Shown in pieces: positions 20,801-30,085 of a stretch of 63,896 nucleotides of DNA. The notes beneath the pieces are model-generated. The model saw only the letters and a program-made list of their open reading frames with translations, had not been told where the DNA came from and did not search any database. The DNA is taken from NCBI RefSeq assembly GCF_029256985.1, contig NZ_JARIDQ010000019.1:1-63896 (forward strand), written 5' to 3'. The stretch comes from Otariodibacter sp. Lineage in GTDB: Bacteria; Pseudomonadota; Gammaproteobacteria; Enterobacterales; Pasteurellaceae. The position numbers and the translations under genes are program-made. Each line of letters begins with the position of its first letter. Position 1 is the stretch's first letter.

Positions 20801-21845
20801 CGGGAATAATCGTCTTACCAAACTCTAATTGTGGAGATTTTCCATGGATATTCCAATCGAGTGGATAATTATCTGCTAAAGTTAATTTTCCTTGCCCACT
20901 CACATCTCCTTTATCTGTTTTAATCTCCAATTGTTTTAATTCAACAGATTGTGTATCTGATTTAGCGATTAAATCAACAGAATGTATATTGATAAGCGAA
21001 ATGGGGTCAACAAAATCACCAGAATCATTTTTTACTTTTCTAGAAAGAGAAACATCTGTAATTTTGAAAGAGGGGATATCAAAATTTAGCGGAAGTTCAA
21101 TTGGCTCGGACTTAGTTAATAAAGGCTTCGAAAGAATATTCTCTAATTCATCCCAATTAATATTTTCTCGCTGAACTTTTACATTTTCTTCCTCAGAATC
21201 GACCGCTTGTGGAGGTAATGAAAGAGATAGCCCACTTAACTCTGTAGGTAAAATAGAAAGATCTTTACCTTTTCCTTCTACACCAGATTCAAAGTGAGAT
21301 AATGTCATATCCATATCATCAACTTTAAGTGAGATATTATCCAACGCAACTCTTTTTAAAGCGATGGATGGAAGTTCAAAATTGCTATTATCTTTTTCTT
21401 TTTCTGGCTGTTCATGTTGGGGTAATTTACTTGTATCAACGATGATATTCGTATCGGAAAGCGAAATATTTTCAATACAAGCTTTACCTTCAAGTAAACA
21501 AGAAAAACCAATATTAGCTTGTGCTTCACCAACATTAACCTGTACGCCATCAGTAACAAATTTTGTATCAGTTAAGATTAATCCATCTTGTAAGCTACCG
21601 CTTACATTACCAATATCCAATTGATCCAATGATTTTGAAACCCATTCCAAAGCAAAGCGTTGCCCTGCTCCTGTCGATAAAAAAAGGATAGGAGCAATCA
21701 AAATGATAAAAATGAAAAGTAGCACCCAACGAAAACAACGCCATTTACTTTTTTTCTTTGGTTTTATTTGTTTATTGATTTTATCAGAAGAGATATTTTC
21801 TGACGACAAATCTTCTTTCTTTTGTGGAGTTGTATTTTCTTTCAT
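17895..21845 (-). CDS. tamB: Translocation and assembly module protein TamB
   Basis: TamB is an AsmA-like protein anchored in the inner membrane. It spans the periplasm to TamA and takes part in phospholipid transport and outer-membrane protein insertion. The 1316-residue product (E. coli 1259) has a charged N-terminus, one membrane anchor at about 39-62 (rich in F, I and L) and a very long beta-rich body of repeated short strands. The C-terminal DUF490 domain includes PEVKVFSNPTMEQDQVLSYI and ends KVKYGVGIFAPLTELTLRY...F. It starts 29 bp after tamA. Uptake-signal cores occur inside (21202-21210; one Haemophilus-type core at 18715-18723). Confidence 0.96.
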   Translation of the reverse strand: MKENTTPQKKEDLSSENISSDKINKQIKPKKKSKWRCFRWVLLFIFIILIAPILFLSTGAGQRFALEWVSKSLDQLDIGNVSGSLQDGLILTDTKFVTDGVQVNVGEAQANIGFSCLLEGKACIENISLSDTNIIVDTSKLPQHEQPEKEKDNSNFELPSIALKRVALDNISLKVDDMDMTLSHFESGVEGKGKDLSILPTELSGLSLSLPPQAVDSEEENVKVQRENINWDELENILSKPLLTKSEPIELPLNFDIPSFKITDVSLSRKVKNDSGDFVDPISLINIHSVDLIAKSDTQSVELKQLEIKTDKGDVSGQGKLTLADNYPLDWNIHGKSPQLEFGKTIIPASQVTAKLGGELFGETALDINTSGAANINVQGLVKLAEPKTPLDLHIVSSQIQYPFVVKKEDKPLLIKDLDLLLAGDLLSYQLDTNVALKGMNIPSSKININGSGELTKFNLTQLNLNVLDGQANLSGRLDWSNGIEWQSQVDLDKVNTKSLLPEWAAVLSGELNSSGYAGRGQYGEQWNVAVSDINLHGNLFQKNLRLTGDITADDSTLLDVSQVQLIYGDNNIAMQGVLGKESDFSAEIHAPNLQGLIPHLQANINGNVILKGDVSAPTLNLDLNTKKLSYNQLNLANLVAKGEVSTNDIIKGDIDITLGQFEQDDIKFSNVHLRASGTEKEHTLSLTSKGNPVGGNLELSGNFERSTQVWDGVLKNVQLSTPIGELRNDKSVQITYDNTQIGANISSHCWQSSELNLCFPESFKVGKSGKVPFNIKKLNLSLVQKYLDKNSKLSGVVSAKGDAIWSTEQPIVVNVELLSDAINFSQNLDGKNFPINLKPVKIAVNLANNNLKLSTDLSLEKGGRLVSDIMMSDIATTRTLSGNINIDGLTLDLIKPFLSNGEVIKGDINARLTLGGNALSPLLYGNLDLTNLKARAEIMPFDVVGGNLALRFDGSRSSLTGNLQTPDSKLVLDGDANWQQLDAWYTRIHANADHFKLDIPNIAKVQISPDIEVKVTPQELLLAGNIDIPWARIAIKELPESAVSVSDDEVIMDRRSADKNRNVLLSKQLPSNAGGMSINSDISINIGDDVKLDAYGLHTDLYGLLKVRQGNKGLGLYGQINLKDGQFSSFGQDLLIRKGLISFTGLPSQPTLDIEAIRNPEAMEDPNITAGVKVTGIADSPEVKVFSNPTMEQDQVLSYILTGRGLENSGEAGSNNSIAGALIGMGLAQGSQTVGDVGSAFGISDLSVSTAGIGDNTKVVVSGNLTPKFKVKYGVGIFAPLTELTLRYRLAPSLYLQWISSINQAVDLLYQFEFD

Positions 21846-21874
21846 CTAATAAATACCCATATCCAACGAAATTA

Positions 21875-23650
21875 TTATAATTCTGAACCTATGCCAATAT
21901 AAAATTGAACACCTTTTTTATCACTACTTGGACTTTTCACTGGTGTTGCTATATCAAGCTTAATTGACCCAATAGGCGATGCCCATCTTACGCCAACACC
22001 AACACCAGAATGTAATTCACTCATAGAATAACTTTTAGCTGCTAAACCCGTATCATAAAAAGTTGCAGCCCACCAATTCGGATAAACTTGATATTGATAC
22101 TCAGCTGTTGCTGTCGCCAGATGCGAGCCACCTATTAACTTGCCTGATGAATTACGTGGAGAAATATCTTTATAACCAAATCCTCTTACACTACGATCTC
22201 CTCCTGCAAAATAGCGTAATATAGGTGGGATACGATCAAACTCACCTGTTTTTAAATATCCAATTTCACCTCGTAGATAAATACGATGGTTATTTTTAAA
22301 AGTTCTAATCCAAACCGTAGAAGCCTTAATCGTATAAAAGTTGACATCAGATCCCCAAATTTTATTACCCCAGTTTACAGTCAAATGCTGAGCATCACCC
22401 CATAATGGAAATCTACTTCCATCAGTTCTTGTACGATTTATAGATGCAGTTGAGTACAACAAAAATGTTTTATTTCTCTCATCATCACCTTGTTTAAACG
22501 AATCATAACGAGCCTTTGCACCTAAAGAAAATGCCCATCCAGTTTCATGATTCCAAAAACGTTGGACTCCAAGATGAGCACCCGTAAATTCAGTATCATT
22601 AAGATCCTCTCGTTCTGCCCCTGCAGTAATTTCATAAAAATAATCAATCGGCTGCTCTTTTACTGGAATTTTATACCCAAATTCAATTTGTTGCTCAGGT
22701 TTTGATACATGCAATGATGTCTCAATACTATGTCCACGATTATTAATCCATGGTTTTTGCCAACGCATTTGGAATCGAGGCCCCACGTCACTTTCATAAC
22801 CTATTCCTAATTCAACATTATTTTTCTTTCGAGGTTGAAGTAATACATTGAGAGCAACATTTTTTTGTTCACTATCTATTGCTGGCTCAACAAGTACTGA
22901 ATTGAACCAGTTGCTTGAGGAAAAATCGCTAGAAAGTTTAGAAAGATCATTTATATAATAATAATCTCCTTGTTTGATACGTAATATATTACGCAGATAA
23001 TCCTCGCGAATCTGTGAGTTTTTAAATGAGATATCCCCATAGCGATAACGCACACCACTTTGATAAGCTAATCGCCAGTCAGCAACATGCTCTGAAGGAT
23101 AGACTTCTAATCGATGAACGCTCCATTCTGCATCAAAATATCCTTTTGAAGATGCCAATTTTTCCATACTTCCTTTAAAATCATCATAAGTCTGATGATT
23201 TAATATCTCTCCTTTAGGTGGAATCTCACTATCAATTAATTGAATAAAGTCCTTATCATCTTTTGCCATCCCTGATAACTGAACATCTCTTTGATCTAGT
23301 TTAACAGGCTCATCTAATGTAATATTTAACATCAATAAATCCTTTTGAGGTCGAGGACGAGGAATGATGGAAAAATGATACTTAGTATTATAATACCCCT
23401 TTGCTCTGAGCGCTTTATCAACCTTATTCTGCACGAGAGACTGGTAACGTTCAGAACCATCTGCTTCATCATTACTTAATTGAGATAAATAAATCCTAAT
23501 ATTAGTTGATAAATCTTTATCCTTAACTCCTTCAATTTTAAGTAACACTGTCTGCTCAGCACTTATGCTTGAAGAAAAGAACGTAGTCATACAAAAACTA
23601 ATCACAGAAACTTTTTTTATTTTACTCACAATAGAATATTGTATTTTCAT
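21875..23650 (-). CDS. tamA: Outer-membrane assembly protein TamA (Omp85 family)
   Basis: TamA is the outer-membrane partner of TamB. The 591-residue precursor has a signal peptide ending near SISA-EQ (about residue 31) and three POTRA domains (about 35-270). A C-terminal Omp85 barrel follows, with the RGF-type motif VRGFGYKDISPRN and final strands GVGVGVRWASPIGSIKLDIA. It ends in a polar, not aromatic, residue. It lies 29 bp upstream of tamB and 6 bp downstream of the YibQ-like gene, so all are probably co-transcribed. Confidence 0.95.
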   Translation of the reverse strand: MKIQYSIVSKIKKVSVISFCMTTFFSSSISAEQTVLLKIEGVKDKDLSTNIRIYLSQLSNDEADGSERYQSLVQNKVDKALRAKGYYNTKYHFSIIPRPRPQKDLLMLNITLDEPVKLDQRDVQLSGMAKDDKDFIQLIDSEIPPKGEILNHQTYDDFKGSMEKLASSKGYFDAEWSVHRLEVYPSEHVADWRLAYQSGVRYRYGDISFKNSQIREDYLRNILRIKQGDYYYINDLSKLSSDFSSSNWFNSVLVEPAIDSEQKNVALNVLLQPRKKNNVELGIGYESDVGPRFQMRWQKPWINNRGHSIETSLHVSKPEQQIEFGYKIPVKEQPIDYFYEITAGAEREDLNDTEFTGAHLGVQRFWNHETGWAFSLGAKARYDSFKQGDDERNKTFLLYSTASINRTRTDGSRFPLWGDAQHLTVNWGNKIWGSDVNFYTIKASTVWIRTFKNNHRIYLRGEIGYLKTGEFDRIPPILRYFAGGDRSVRGFGYKDISPRNSSGKLIGGSHLATATAEYQYQVYPNWWAATFYDTGLAAKSYSMSELHSGVGVGVRWASPIGSIKLDIATPVKSPSSDKKGVQFYIGIGSEL

Positions 23651-23656
23651 AAACTT

Positions 23657-24505
23657 TTACTCTTTAGGTAATCCTCTCAGCATCGGAACTGACTCAAAAG
23701 GTGGAACAGATGTTGATGCAGGTTCTACATCAAACAAAGTAATAAAAGGTCTCTTAGGCTCTATTTTTTCATTTCTCCATAATGTGCCTATCTTCACTAA
23801 TTCAATATCACTAGGTAAATGAGCTATCCCTTTTTTTAGTACACTAATACTGTTTTTTCTAGGGTGGCCTATCATGATAGCCAAACCATGTTTTCTAGCA
23901 TAATTGATTGCGCTATTAAATTGGTGTTGTACATCAGATAACTCATCACTATTATCTAAAAAAATATTCCGCTCCAATGCATTTACTCCAAATTCTTTAG
24001 CTACTTTATAAGCTACACTATCTCCTACTGTCTTACTATCGAGAAAAAATAATTGTTGCGAAGAAAGTACCTTCATTAAATATTCCATCGTTTTCCTATC
24101 TGATGTTGCTCCACTCCCCATATGATTATTTAATCCAATTGCATAAGGTACTCTAACTCTAGAAAATTCAACTAAATGTTTTATTTTATCTTCATTCATT
24201 CCAACAGTTAATGCGCCCGCTTCAACAAGAACAGCGCTATTCTTTGGTTGCATAGGTAAATGAATTAAAATATCACGCCCTTGTTCAAAAGCTTTTTTTG
24301 CTCTATCAGCAGCATGAGGAGCTGAAGGGATAATAGCAATATTAACTTCTTTTGGTAATTCATAAATTGCCAAATCTTCTTTATTTCGATAACCAATATC
24401 ATCAATAACAATTGCTAATTGACCAGCTAATACTGATGGAGAAATAAATACGATAATTTGTAAAAAAACGACATAAACTAACTGCTTATAATTTATTTTG
24501 TTCAT
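23657..24505 (-). CDS. Divergent polysaccharide deacetylase family protein (YibQ-like)
   Basis: The 282-residue protein has an N-terminal signal segment (about residues 8-27) and a periplasmic NodB-like fold of the divergent polysaccharide deacetylase group. Family landmarks include IVIDDIGYR, ILIHLPMQPK, NNHMGSGATSD and FLDSKTVGDSVA. Metal-binding positions appear altered from true deacetylases, so catalysis is uncertain. It abuts envC (stop and start are adjacent), the same order as envC-yibQ in E. coli, which suggests a cell-wall role at division. Confidence 0.9.
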   Translation of the reverse strand: MNKINYKQLVYVVFLQIIVFISPSVLAGQLAIVIDDIGYRNKEDLAIYELPKEVNIAIIPSAPHAADRAKKAFEQGRDILIHLPMQPKNSAVLVEAGALTVGMNEDKIKHLVEFSRVRVPYAIGLNNHMGSGATSDRKTMEYLMKVLSSQQLFFLDSKTVGDSVAYKVAKEFGVNALERNIFLDNSDELSDVQHQFNSAINYARKHGLAIMIGHPRKNSISVLKKGIAHLPSDIELVKIGTLWRNEKIEPKRPFITLFDVEPASTSVPPFESVPMLRGLPKE

Positions 24506-25699
24506 TTATTTAACCCAATTTAAAGGATTGACTGCCACTCCTTTACGACGAATAGCAAAATAAAGGGCTGATCGATCTTGCCCTCCTGAATTTCCGACAT
24601 AAGCGATAGTCTGTCCCGCCTTCACACGACTATCTTTTTTAACTGCAATTGATTGGTTGTACCCATAGAATGACATATATCCCTTACCATGATCAATTGC
24701 CACTAACTGGCCATAACCTTGTAACCAGCTTGCTAAAACAACTCTTCCATCTGTAATAGCTTTAACTGGGGTACCTGTTTTGGCTTCGATCACTATTGCA
24801 TCCCATTTAAGTTCACCAATCTGAGGTGAGCCAAAATGATTCACAATCTTGCCATTAATTGGCATATTATATTTTCCCGATAAACCCGAACCAGCTCTAA
24901 CTTGTTGTTTTTCTTGCTCTGTTGCTTTAGGTTTACCTTCACTTTTCTTCTTTTTATCTAGCAGAGCAATTTCTTGTTGTTCTTTTTTCTCAGCCTCTTT
25001 CATCGCTTGCTCAATTTGGCGGCGTAATATTGCTTCATTATTTTTAAGTACTTGTAAACGGTTCTTATCAGCAACTAATGTTTTATCAATTGATCTAATA
25101 GTACTTTCTCGCTTAGCTTTCGTTTTTTTCAATTCACTTTCTTGCTTCTTCTGTTCAGATAATTGGGCTTGCTGAGCTGCTTGTTGAGCATTAAGATCAT
25201 CTCGACGAGTTTTTAATTCTGACTGAATACGATGTAATTCATTAATTGCATCAATTCTCACTTTATTAATGTGTTCATAATAAGCCCCCATTCTGTCTGC
25301 ATCCTTAGCTGGTTTAGAAAATAAACGCTCTAGAGTAGAAGGATGAATTCCTGAACGGTAAGCCGAATCTAATTGCTCTTGTAACTTCTCTTTTTGTTGT
25401 AATTCCTGTTGCTCTAATTTTTGAATTTCTTGCTCTGTTGTTTTAATTGTCTTACGAATCTCGCTAATATTACTTTCAATCTTCTTTAAATTAGTGTCAA
25501 TTTGGCCAATTTGAAGTTCTTGTTTTTTTAATGTTGACTGTAATGAATCCCGTTCTTTTTGTTGTTGATTAATTTTCTGTTGTTGCTGATTAATTTGCTT
25601 CTGTAATTGTGATAAATCTGCACTATAAGCAATACCACTACTAGCACCAAATAAACATAATAAAAGAGAGTAACTATATTTGAACTTCATCACATTCAC
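24506..25699 (-). CDS. envC: Murein hydrolase activator EnvC
   Basis: EnvC is recruited to the septum by FtsEX and activates the amidases that split peptidoglycan. The 397-residue protein has a signal peptide, a long Gln/Lys-rich coiled coil (about 28-255) and a C-terminal LytM domain (about 275-397). The LytM metal ligands are degenerate: the usual HxH segment is replaced by FYGYNQS, as expected for a non-catalytic EnvC. The GTG start at 25699 has AGGA at good spacing; an ATG three codons later is an alternative. Confidence 0.95.
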   Translation of the reverse strand: MNVMKFKYSYSLLLCLFGASSGIAYSADLSQLQKQINQQQQKINQQQKERDSLQSTLKKQELQIGQIDTNLKKIESNISEIRKTIKTTEQEIQKLEQQELQQKEKLQEQLDSAYRSGIHPSTLERLFSKPAKDADRMGAYYEHINKVRIDAINELHRIQSELKTRRDDLNAQQAAQQAQLSEQKKQESELKKTKAKRESTIRSIDKTLVADKNRLQVLKNNEAILRRQIEQAMKEAEKKEQQEIALLDKKKKSEGKPKATEQEKQQVRAGSGLSGKYNMPINGKIVNHFGSPQIGELKWDAIVIEAKTGTPVKAITDGRVVLASWLQGYGQLVAIDHGKGYMSFYGYNQSIAVKKDSRVKAGQTIAYVGNSGGQDRSALYFAIRRKGVAVNPLNWVK

Positions 25700-25808
25700 A
25701 AAAAATCCTTTAATAAAATAAAAACACGTAATACCAATAATAATTTCTATATCTATAGATAGAAAACGTTAAGCAAAATTAAATATTAATAAAATAATTT
25801 GAGGAGAA

Positions 25809-25837
25809 AGCACACAAGCATATTATAGTCGTGTGCT
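25809..25837 (-). terminator. Weak terminator-like hairpin after lptD
   Basis: AGCACAC (25809-25815) pairs with GTGTGCT (25831-25837). The tail on the minus strand is only moderately T-rich. It sits just past the lptD stop, before envC. Confidence 0.4.
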
Positions 25838-25844
25838 CTTTTAA

Positions 25845-28181
25845 TTAATTGATATTAAATGCCTCTTGATAAGGAATGATACCTTTACTCAATAGCTTAT
25901 CTAAACCGCTACTATAATTATTACCCAAACGTAATTCGAAATTAATACCAAATCGGTTATCATAATAAACATCATTAATTGAATCAGATTTTCCTTGTGG
26001 CGTCGCAATTAAATGACGAGCAGTATAAAGCGATACATTCCAACAACATGAACTGTATGTTACCCCAAATTGACTTTCTACTGACTTTTGTAATGCTATA
26101 TCATGATAATGGGAAATCATAAAACTCACATTATCATTAAGTTGCCATCCAATAACAGCACCAAGTTGCTTAATATCTTGATTATAACGATTAGTTCCTA
26201 AATTTTGATCGATATAATTTTCACTTGCATATCTATAATTTAATTGAACAAGATTATTTTGTGATGGTTTATATTGTAACGACATATTAGCCAATGCTGT
26301 TTCATTCAATGTTGTGTCATACTGATAACTACCTCGCCAATTCCAATCTTTATGGAACTTCCAATTGGATTCTAATGACCAAGACGATGAACTATGAAAT
26401 GTTCTATTTCTACTAGAATCATCTATCTTAGAAGAACTTAAATAATAAATTTGTCCAGCACTAAAATTAAATATCTCTAACCCTGTTTCATCATCAAAGA
26501 AGCGAGTTGTACCACCGACGGTAATTTGGTTTGCTGATGAAATTCTATCAAGCCCACTGTAACGACGATCATTAAATAAAGCAAAATAGTCTTGTTGTAA
26601 TAATGCAGAATCATAACCCAAACCAACTGTATCTCTATCTTGAGAACCAATATCTTTTTGATTTTTATATGGACGATATAGATATTGTACCTGAGGTTCC
26701 AATACTTGAGTAAATCCTGCAACCAGTTGCTTTTCCGATTCTAGCGTTGTTTTTAAATCTAATTTAAATTGAGGCAATACACGAGTAATATGTTTTTTAA
26801 TGTCGCTTGCATCCTCTGCTTTCCCCTTTTTTTGTAAATAATGTGTTGTATATAATTTAGTTTCTATATTTAAACTACCTAAATTATTTACAAAAGGAAA
26901 ATTGATAGTAGGTTCAACATGAAAACGCCATGCTGTAGGCATACTATGACTATCATTATCAAATCGGCTAACTTGCCCAAAAAATGAGAAATCACCATTT
27001 TTAATTAGATCGTTCTTGTAATAATGAAAATCGATCTGAGGAAAAACCCGATAAGGTTTTATACCTGAATTATCAAATGTTTGAAAACGCTTAGCCATAA
27101 TAGATAAATTATAATTTGGTTGGTAATAGCCAAGCTTAAAATTTTGTGTAGCATAACCATCAGTTCTACTCCCATACTCTGAATCAAAGTCAGCGAAATA
27201 ACGATTATCACTTACACGTGTGTAATCTGCAGAAAAACGCCAATGGGTTAAAAAATTTGCTTGATGTTGCCAAAATAATAGATGGCGAGATTTATTTTTA
27301 TCAACCCAATCAGATAATCTATCTTTTTTCATATATTCGGCTGCGACCTTACCTTCACCAAAAGTCGTAAGATATCGAAACTCTGGACTCAACTGCCATC
27401 CTCTACGAGTATAGTAAGTTGGTGTTAATGTCGCATCTAAATTTGGAGCAATATTCCAATAAATTGGTTGAGAATAAAAATATCCTTCTCGACTAGAATG
27501 ACCTACGCTCGGAATTAATAGACCTGAACGACGGCGGTCACCAATTGGGAATTGGATGTATGGAAAGTAAAATATTGGTACACCACCAATTTTAAAACGA
27601 GCATGCCATAATTCAGCATATTCATCTGACACATGTTGAATCATCTCATTGGCTTCTATTGACCAAGATTCATCATTTGGTAAACACGAAGTAAAAGTAG
27701 CATTTCTCATGACTCGTTTGTCATCTTCTACTGCAACATCTTCTGCGGTTCCTCGTCCTTGACGGCCCACTAATTGATAATCTGCATTATTAAAATTAGC
27801 ATCTTTACTCAGTAAATTAAGTGTTGCATTAGTACCCTTTGCATTAATCAAATTATCTTGATAATTAAAATTACCATTCAAATAAGCAATTCGAGATTGC
27901 TTATCTCGTTGCTCAACTTTTACCTCATCCGCTAATACCATTCTCATACCCTGCTTGATACTTACATCACCAGTATAAGTTGCATCTGTGGGCTGATTAA
28001 TTAAAGCTCGATCTGCTTCAATATAGATGGGTAATTGAGTTTGATCGCCAGTTTGTACAATTTCACCTCGAAATTGAGGTACGCCAGCTAAACATTGAGC
28101 CATAAGGTCAGCCATGGCATTATTGCTATAAAAAGCACCAATGATTGACATGGTAAGGAGACTATAATGGTGTTGTTTCAT
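25845..28181 (-). CDS. lptD: LPS-assembly outer-membrane protein LptD
   Basis: LptD with LptE inserts lipopolysaccharide into the outer leaflet of the outer membrane. The 778-residue precursor has a signal peptide (cleavage near NAMA-DL), an N-terminal OstA/LptA-like jellyroll (about 45-190) that includes [15 protein letters not shown], and a large C-terminal beta barrel. Landmarks include [18 protein letters not shown] and the cysteine pair SSCCWN near the C-terminus, matching the disulfide-forming region. The length agrees with Haemophilus LptD. In E. coli lptD is sigmaE-controlled; I saw no convincing sigmaE site here. Confidence 0.96.
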   Translation of the reverse strand: MKQHHYSLLTMSIIGAFYSNNAMADLMAQCLAGVPQFRGEIVQTGDQTQLPIYIEADRALINQPTDATYTGDVSIKQGMRMVLADEVKVEQRDKQSRIAYLNGNFNYQDNLINAKGTNATLNLLSKDANFNNADYQLVGRQGRGTAEDVAVEDDKRVMRNATFTSCLPNDESWSIEANEMIQHVSDEYAELWHARFKIGGVPIFYFPYIQFPIGDRRRSGLLIPSVGHSSREGYFYSQPIYWNIAPNLDATLTPTYYTRRGWQLSPEFRYLTTFGEGKVAAEYMKKDRLSDWVDKNKSRHLLFWQHQANFLTHWRFSADYTRVSDNRYFADFDSEYGSRTDGYATQNFKLGYYQPNYNLSIMAKRFQTFDNSGIKPYRVFPQIDFHYYKNDLIKNGDFSFFGQVSRFDNDSHSMPTAWRFHVEPTINFPFVNNLGSLNIETKLYTTHYLQKKGKAEDASDIKKHITRVLPQFKLDLKTTLESEKQLVAGFTQVLEPQVQYLYRPYKNQKDIGSQDRDTVGLGYDSALLQQDYFALFNDRRYSGLDRISSANQITVGGTTRFFDDETGLEIFNFSAGQIYYLSSSKIDDSSRNRTFHSSSSWSLESNWKFHKDWNWRGSYQYDTTLNETALANMSLQYKPSQNNLVQLNYRYASENYIDQNLGTNRYNQDIKQLGAVIGWQLNDNVSFMISHYHDIALQKSVESQFGVTYSSCCWNVSLYTARHLIATPQGKSDSINDVYYDNRFGINFELRLGNNYSSGLDKLLSKGIIPYQEAFNIN

Positions 28182-28256
28182 AACATTGTCCTGTCATTAA
28201 TAACGTATAAAGTATTAAAATCCATTTATCTAACCGCTCATATAAAGCAGTTCATA

Positions 28257-29624
28257 TTAAATAATTCTTGAAAACTGTTGTCTTTTAGCCTGTTGTCTTG
28301 AATAAATATCAAAGCACATGCAAATATTACGAATAAGTAAACGTCCTCGAGATGTCACTGAAATAGATTTTGAATCAATTTCTAATAGCCCATCTCTTGC
28401 TAAAGGTGCTAATAAAGATAAATCCTCAGCAAAATATTTTTTAAAATCAATTCCATAAATCTTTTCAACTTTTGCGTACTCTAATTGAAAATTACAAATT
28501 AACGCTTTAATGACATCTCTCCTTAAGCAGTCATCTTTAGTCATTACCAACCCTTTATGCAAAGCAATGCCTCTATTCTCAACTTCAGTGTAATATTGTT
28601 TTAATTCTTTATGATTTTGAGCATAACTATCACCAAGTAAACTGATAGCAGAAACCCCCATACCTAACAGATCAGCATCTTCTTGTGTAGTGTATCCTTG
28701 GAAATTACGATGTAAAACACCATTCTTTTGAGCAACCGCTAATTCATCAGTCGGTTTTGCGAAATGATCCATACCAATAAATTGATAACCAGAATTACTC
28801 AAAGTTTCGATTGTTTTCTGTAGGATTTCTAACTTTGTTTCAGGCTTAGGTAACATTTCATCTTTAATTTTTATTTGAGCTGCGAAGCGACTAGGTAAGT
28901 GCGCATAGTTAAATATACTCATTCTATCTGGATTAAGCTCAACAACCTTTTGTAGGGTAAACATAAAGCTATCAACTGTTTGATTAGGTAATCCATAAAT
29001 TAAATCGATATTGGTTGAAACAAACTTTAACTCTTGGGCACGTTTCATCAATGCAAAAATAAAGTCTTCATCTTGCTCTCTATTTACTAATTTTTGTACT
29101 TCTTTATTGAAATCTTGGATACCCATGCTAATACGATTAAATCCAATCTCTCGCAGATGATCTAGCATACTTAATTCGATTTCACGCGGATCCATCTCAA
29201 TACTAATTTCAGCTTGTTCACTGATATTAAAGTGTTTTCTGAGCATAGCCATCAAGCGTAAAGATTGATCTTCATCTAAATAAGTTGGTGTCCCCCCCCC
29301 CCAATGTATTTGAGTCACTATTCTATTTTCAAAAAGAGGAGCTCTATAACGAATTTCTTTTTCTAGATAATCCAAATACGTATCCACTTTATGCTTGTGT
29401 CGAGTAATAATCTTATTGCATGCACAAAAATAACAAAGCTTATGGCAAAAAGGAATATGAACATACAGAGATAACGGTTTATTTGGATATTGAGCTGCTG
29501 CAATCTTAAAATCATCGTCATTATACGATTCGTTAAACTCCAATGCAGTCGGATAAGAAGTATAACGAGGGCCTGATTGATTATATTTCTGAATAAGATT
29601 CAGATCCCAAATAATTTCTGACAT
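28257..29624 (-). CDS. hemN: Oxygen-independent coproporphyrinogen III dehydrogenase HemN
   Basis: HemN is a radical-SAM enzyme that decarboxylates coproporphyrinogen III during anaerobic heme synthesis. The 455-residue protein holds the cluster motif CxxxCxxCxC (C60, C64, C67, C69), then the SAM-contact HWGGGTPTYL at 107-116 and NIDLIYGLPNQT. The C-terminal HemN domain ends NICMCFDIYSRQQAKRQQF. The GGG of the SAM motif is encoded by part of an 11-G run (plus-strand C's at 29292-29302), long enough to slip. The frame is intact in this sequence. It lies 9 bp after the DUF2489 gene, as in related genomes. Confidence 0.97.
   Translation of the reverse strand: MSEIIWDLNLIQKYNQSGPRYTSYPTALEFNESYNDDDFKIAAAQYPNKPLSLYVHIPFCHKLCYFCACNKIITRHKHKVDTYLDYLEKEIRYRAPLFENRIVTQIHWGGGTPTYLDEDQSLRLMAMLRKHFNISEQAEISIEMDPREIELSMLDHLREIGFNRISMGIQDFNKEVQKLVNREQDEDFIFALMKRAQELKFVSTNIDLIYGLPNQTVDSFMFTLQKVVELNPDRMSIFNYAHLPSRFAAQIKIKDEMLPKPETKLEILQKTIETLSNSGYQFIGMDHFAKPTDELAVAQKNGVLHRNFQGYTTQEDADLLGMGVSAISLLGDSYAQNHKELKQYYTEVENRGIALHKGLVMTKDDCLRRDVIKALICNFQLEYAKVEKIYGIDFKKYFAEDLSLLAPLARDGLLEIDSKSISVTSRGRLLIRNICMCFDIYSRQQAKRQQFSRII
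29292..29302 (-). repeat. Poly-G(11) tract inside hemN
   Basis: Eleven consecutive G's on the coding strand (C's on the plus strand) encode the end of Trp108 and Gly109-Gly111 as TGG GGG GGG GGG. Loss or gain of one base would shift the frame and truncate HemN about a quarter of the way through. It is the longest G/C homopolymer I found in the window. Confidence 0.95.
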
Positions 29625-29633
29625 ATAGATAAC

Positions 29634-30083
29634 CTACTTCAATACTTTTTTAAATTGTTCAATCTCGATTATGAGCTGATATAATTCAATTTTAATTTTT
29701 TCTTCTAATTCTACTTCTTTAGATTCTCTTTCTAAATCAAGCTTCATTCTCTCGTTACGTTTTAATTGTTTTCGTGCATCCAAAATAGGCATATCTTCAA
29801 CAACTTGATATAGCTCCCACATTGCTGGAAAATTTTTCAGTGATTTTCCTAATACATCAAGCAAAGGTTTTAAACGTAATACACCTTCAGAAAGATCACA
29901 TTGATCACTTAGCATCGCTTTAGCAATAATCTCAATGCTTTCACTAACCTTATAATAACGTTCATGTTGAGCCAGCTTTAGTTTGTTCTTATTCTGATTT
30001 AATTTCATGAATAAACTAATAGCATAACCTGCCATTGAAACAACAATCAAAACTGCTAATACGATTAAAAAAAATCTAAACAT
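29634..30083 (-). CDS. DUF2489 family membrane-anchored protein
   Basis: This 149-residue protein has one N-terminal membrane helix (about residues 3-26) and a basic, helical cytoplasmic part with probable coiled coil at the C-terminus (rich in E, K and L). It fits the DUF2489 family, which sits between yihI and hemN in many gammaproteobacteria. The function is unknown. Gaps of 2 bp to yihI and 9 bp to hemN indicate one operon. Confidence 0.8.
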   Translation of the reverse strand: MFRFFLIVLAVLIVVSMAGYAISLFMKLNQNKNKLKLAQHERYYKVSESIEIIAKAMLSDQCDLSEGVLRLKPLLDVLGKSLKNFPAMWELYQVVEDMPILDARKQLKRNERMKLDLERESKEVELEEKIKIELYQLIIEIEQFKKVLK

Positions 30084-30085
30084 AA

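Noticed and set aside
25744-25765. Quasi-palindrome TTTCTAT...ATAGAAA upstream of envC
   Set aside because: It is imperfect and in very A/T-rich sequence, where such symmetry is expected by chance.
28182-28256. SigmaE promoter for lptD
   Set aside because: A TGAACTG lies upstream, but the expected -10 at 16 bp (AGATA) is a poor match.
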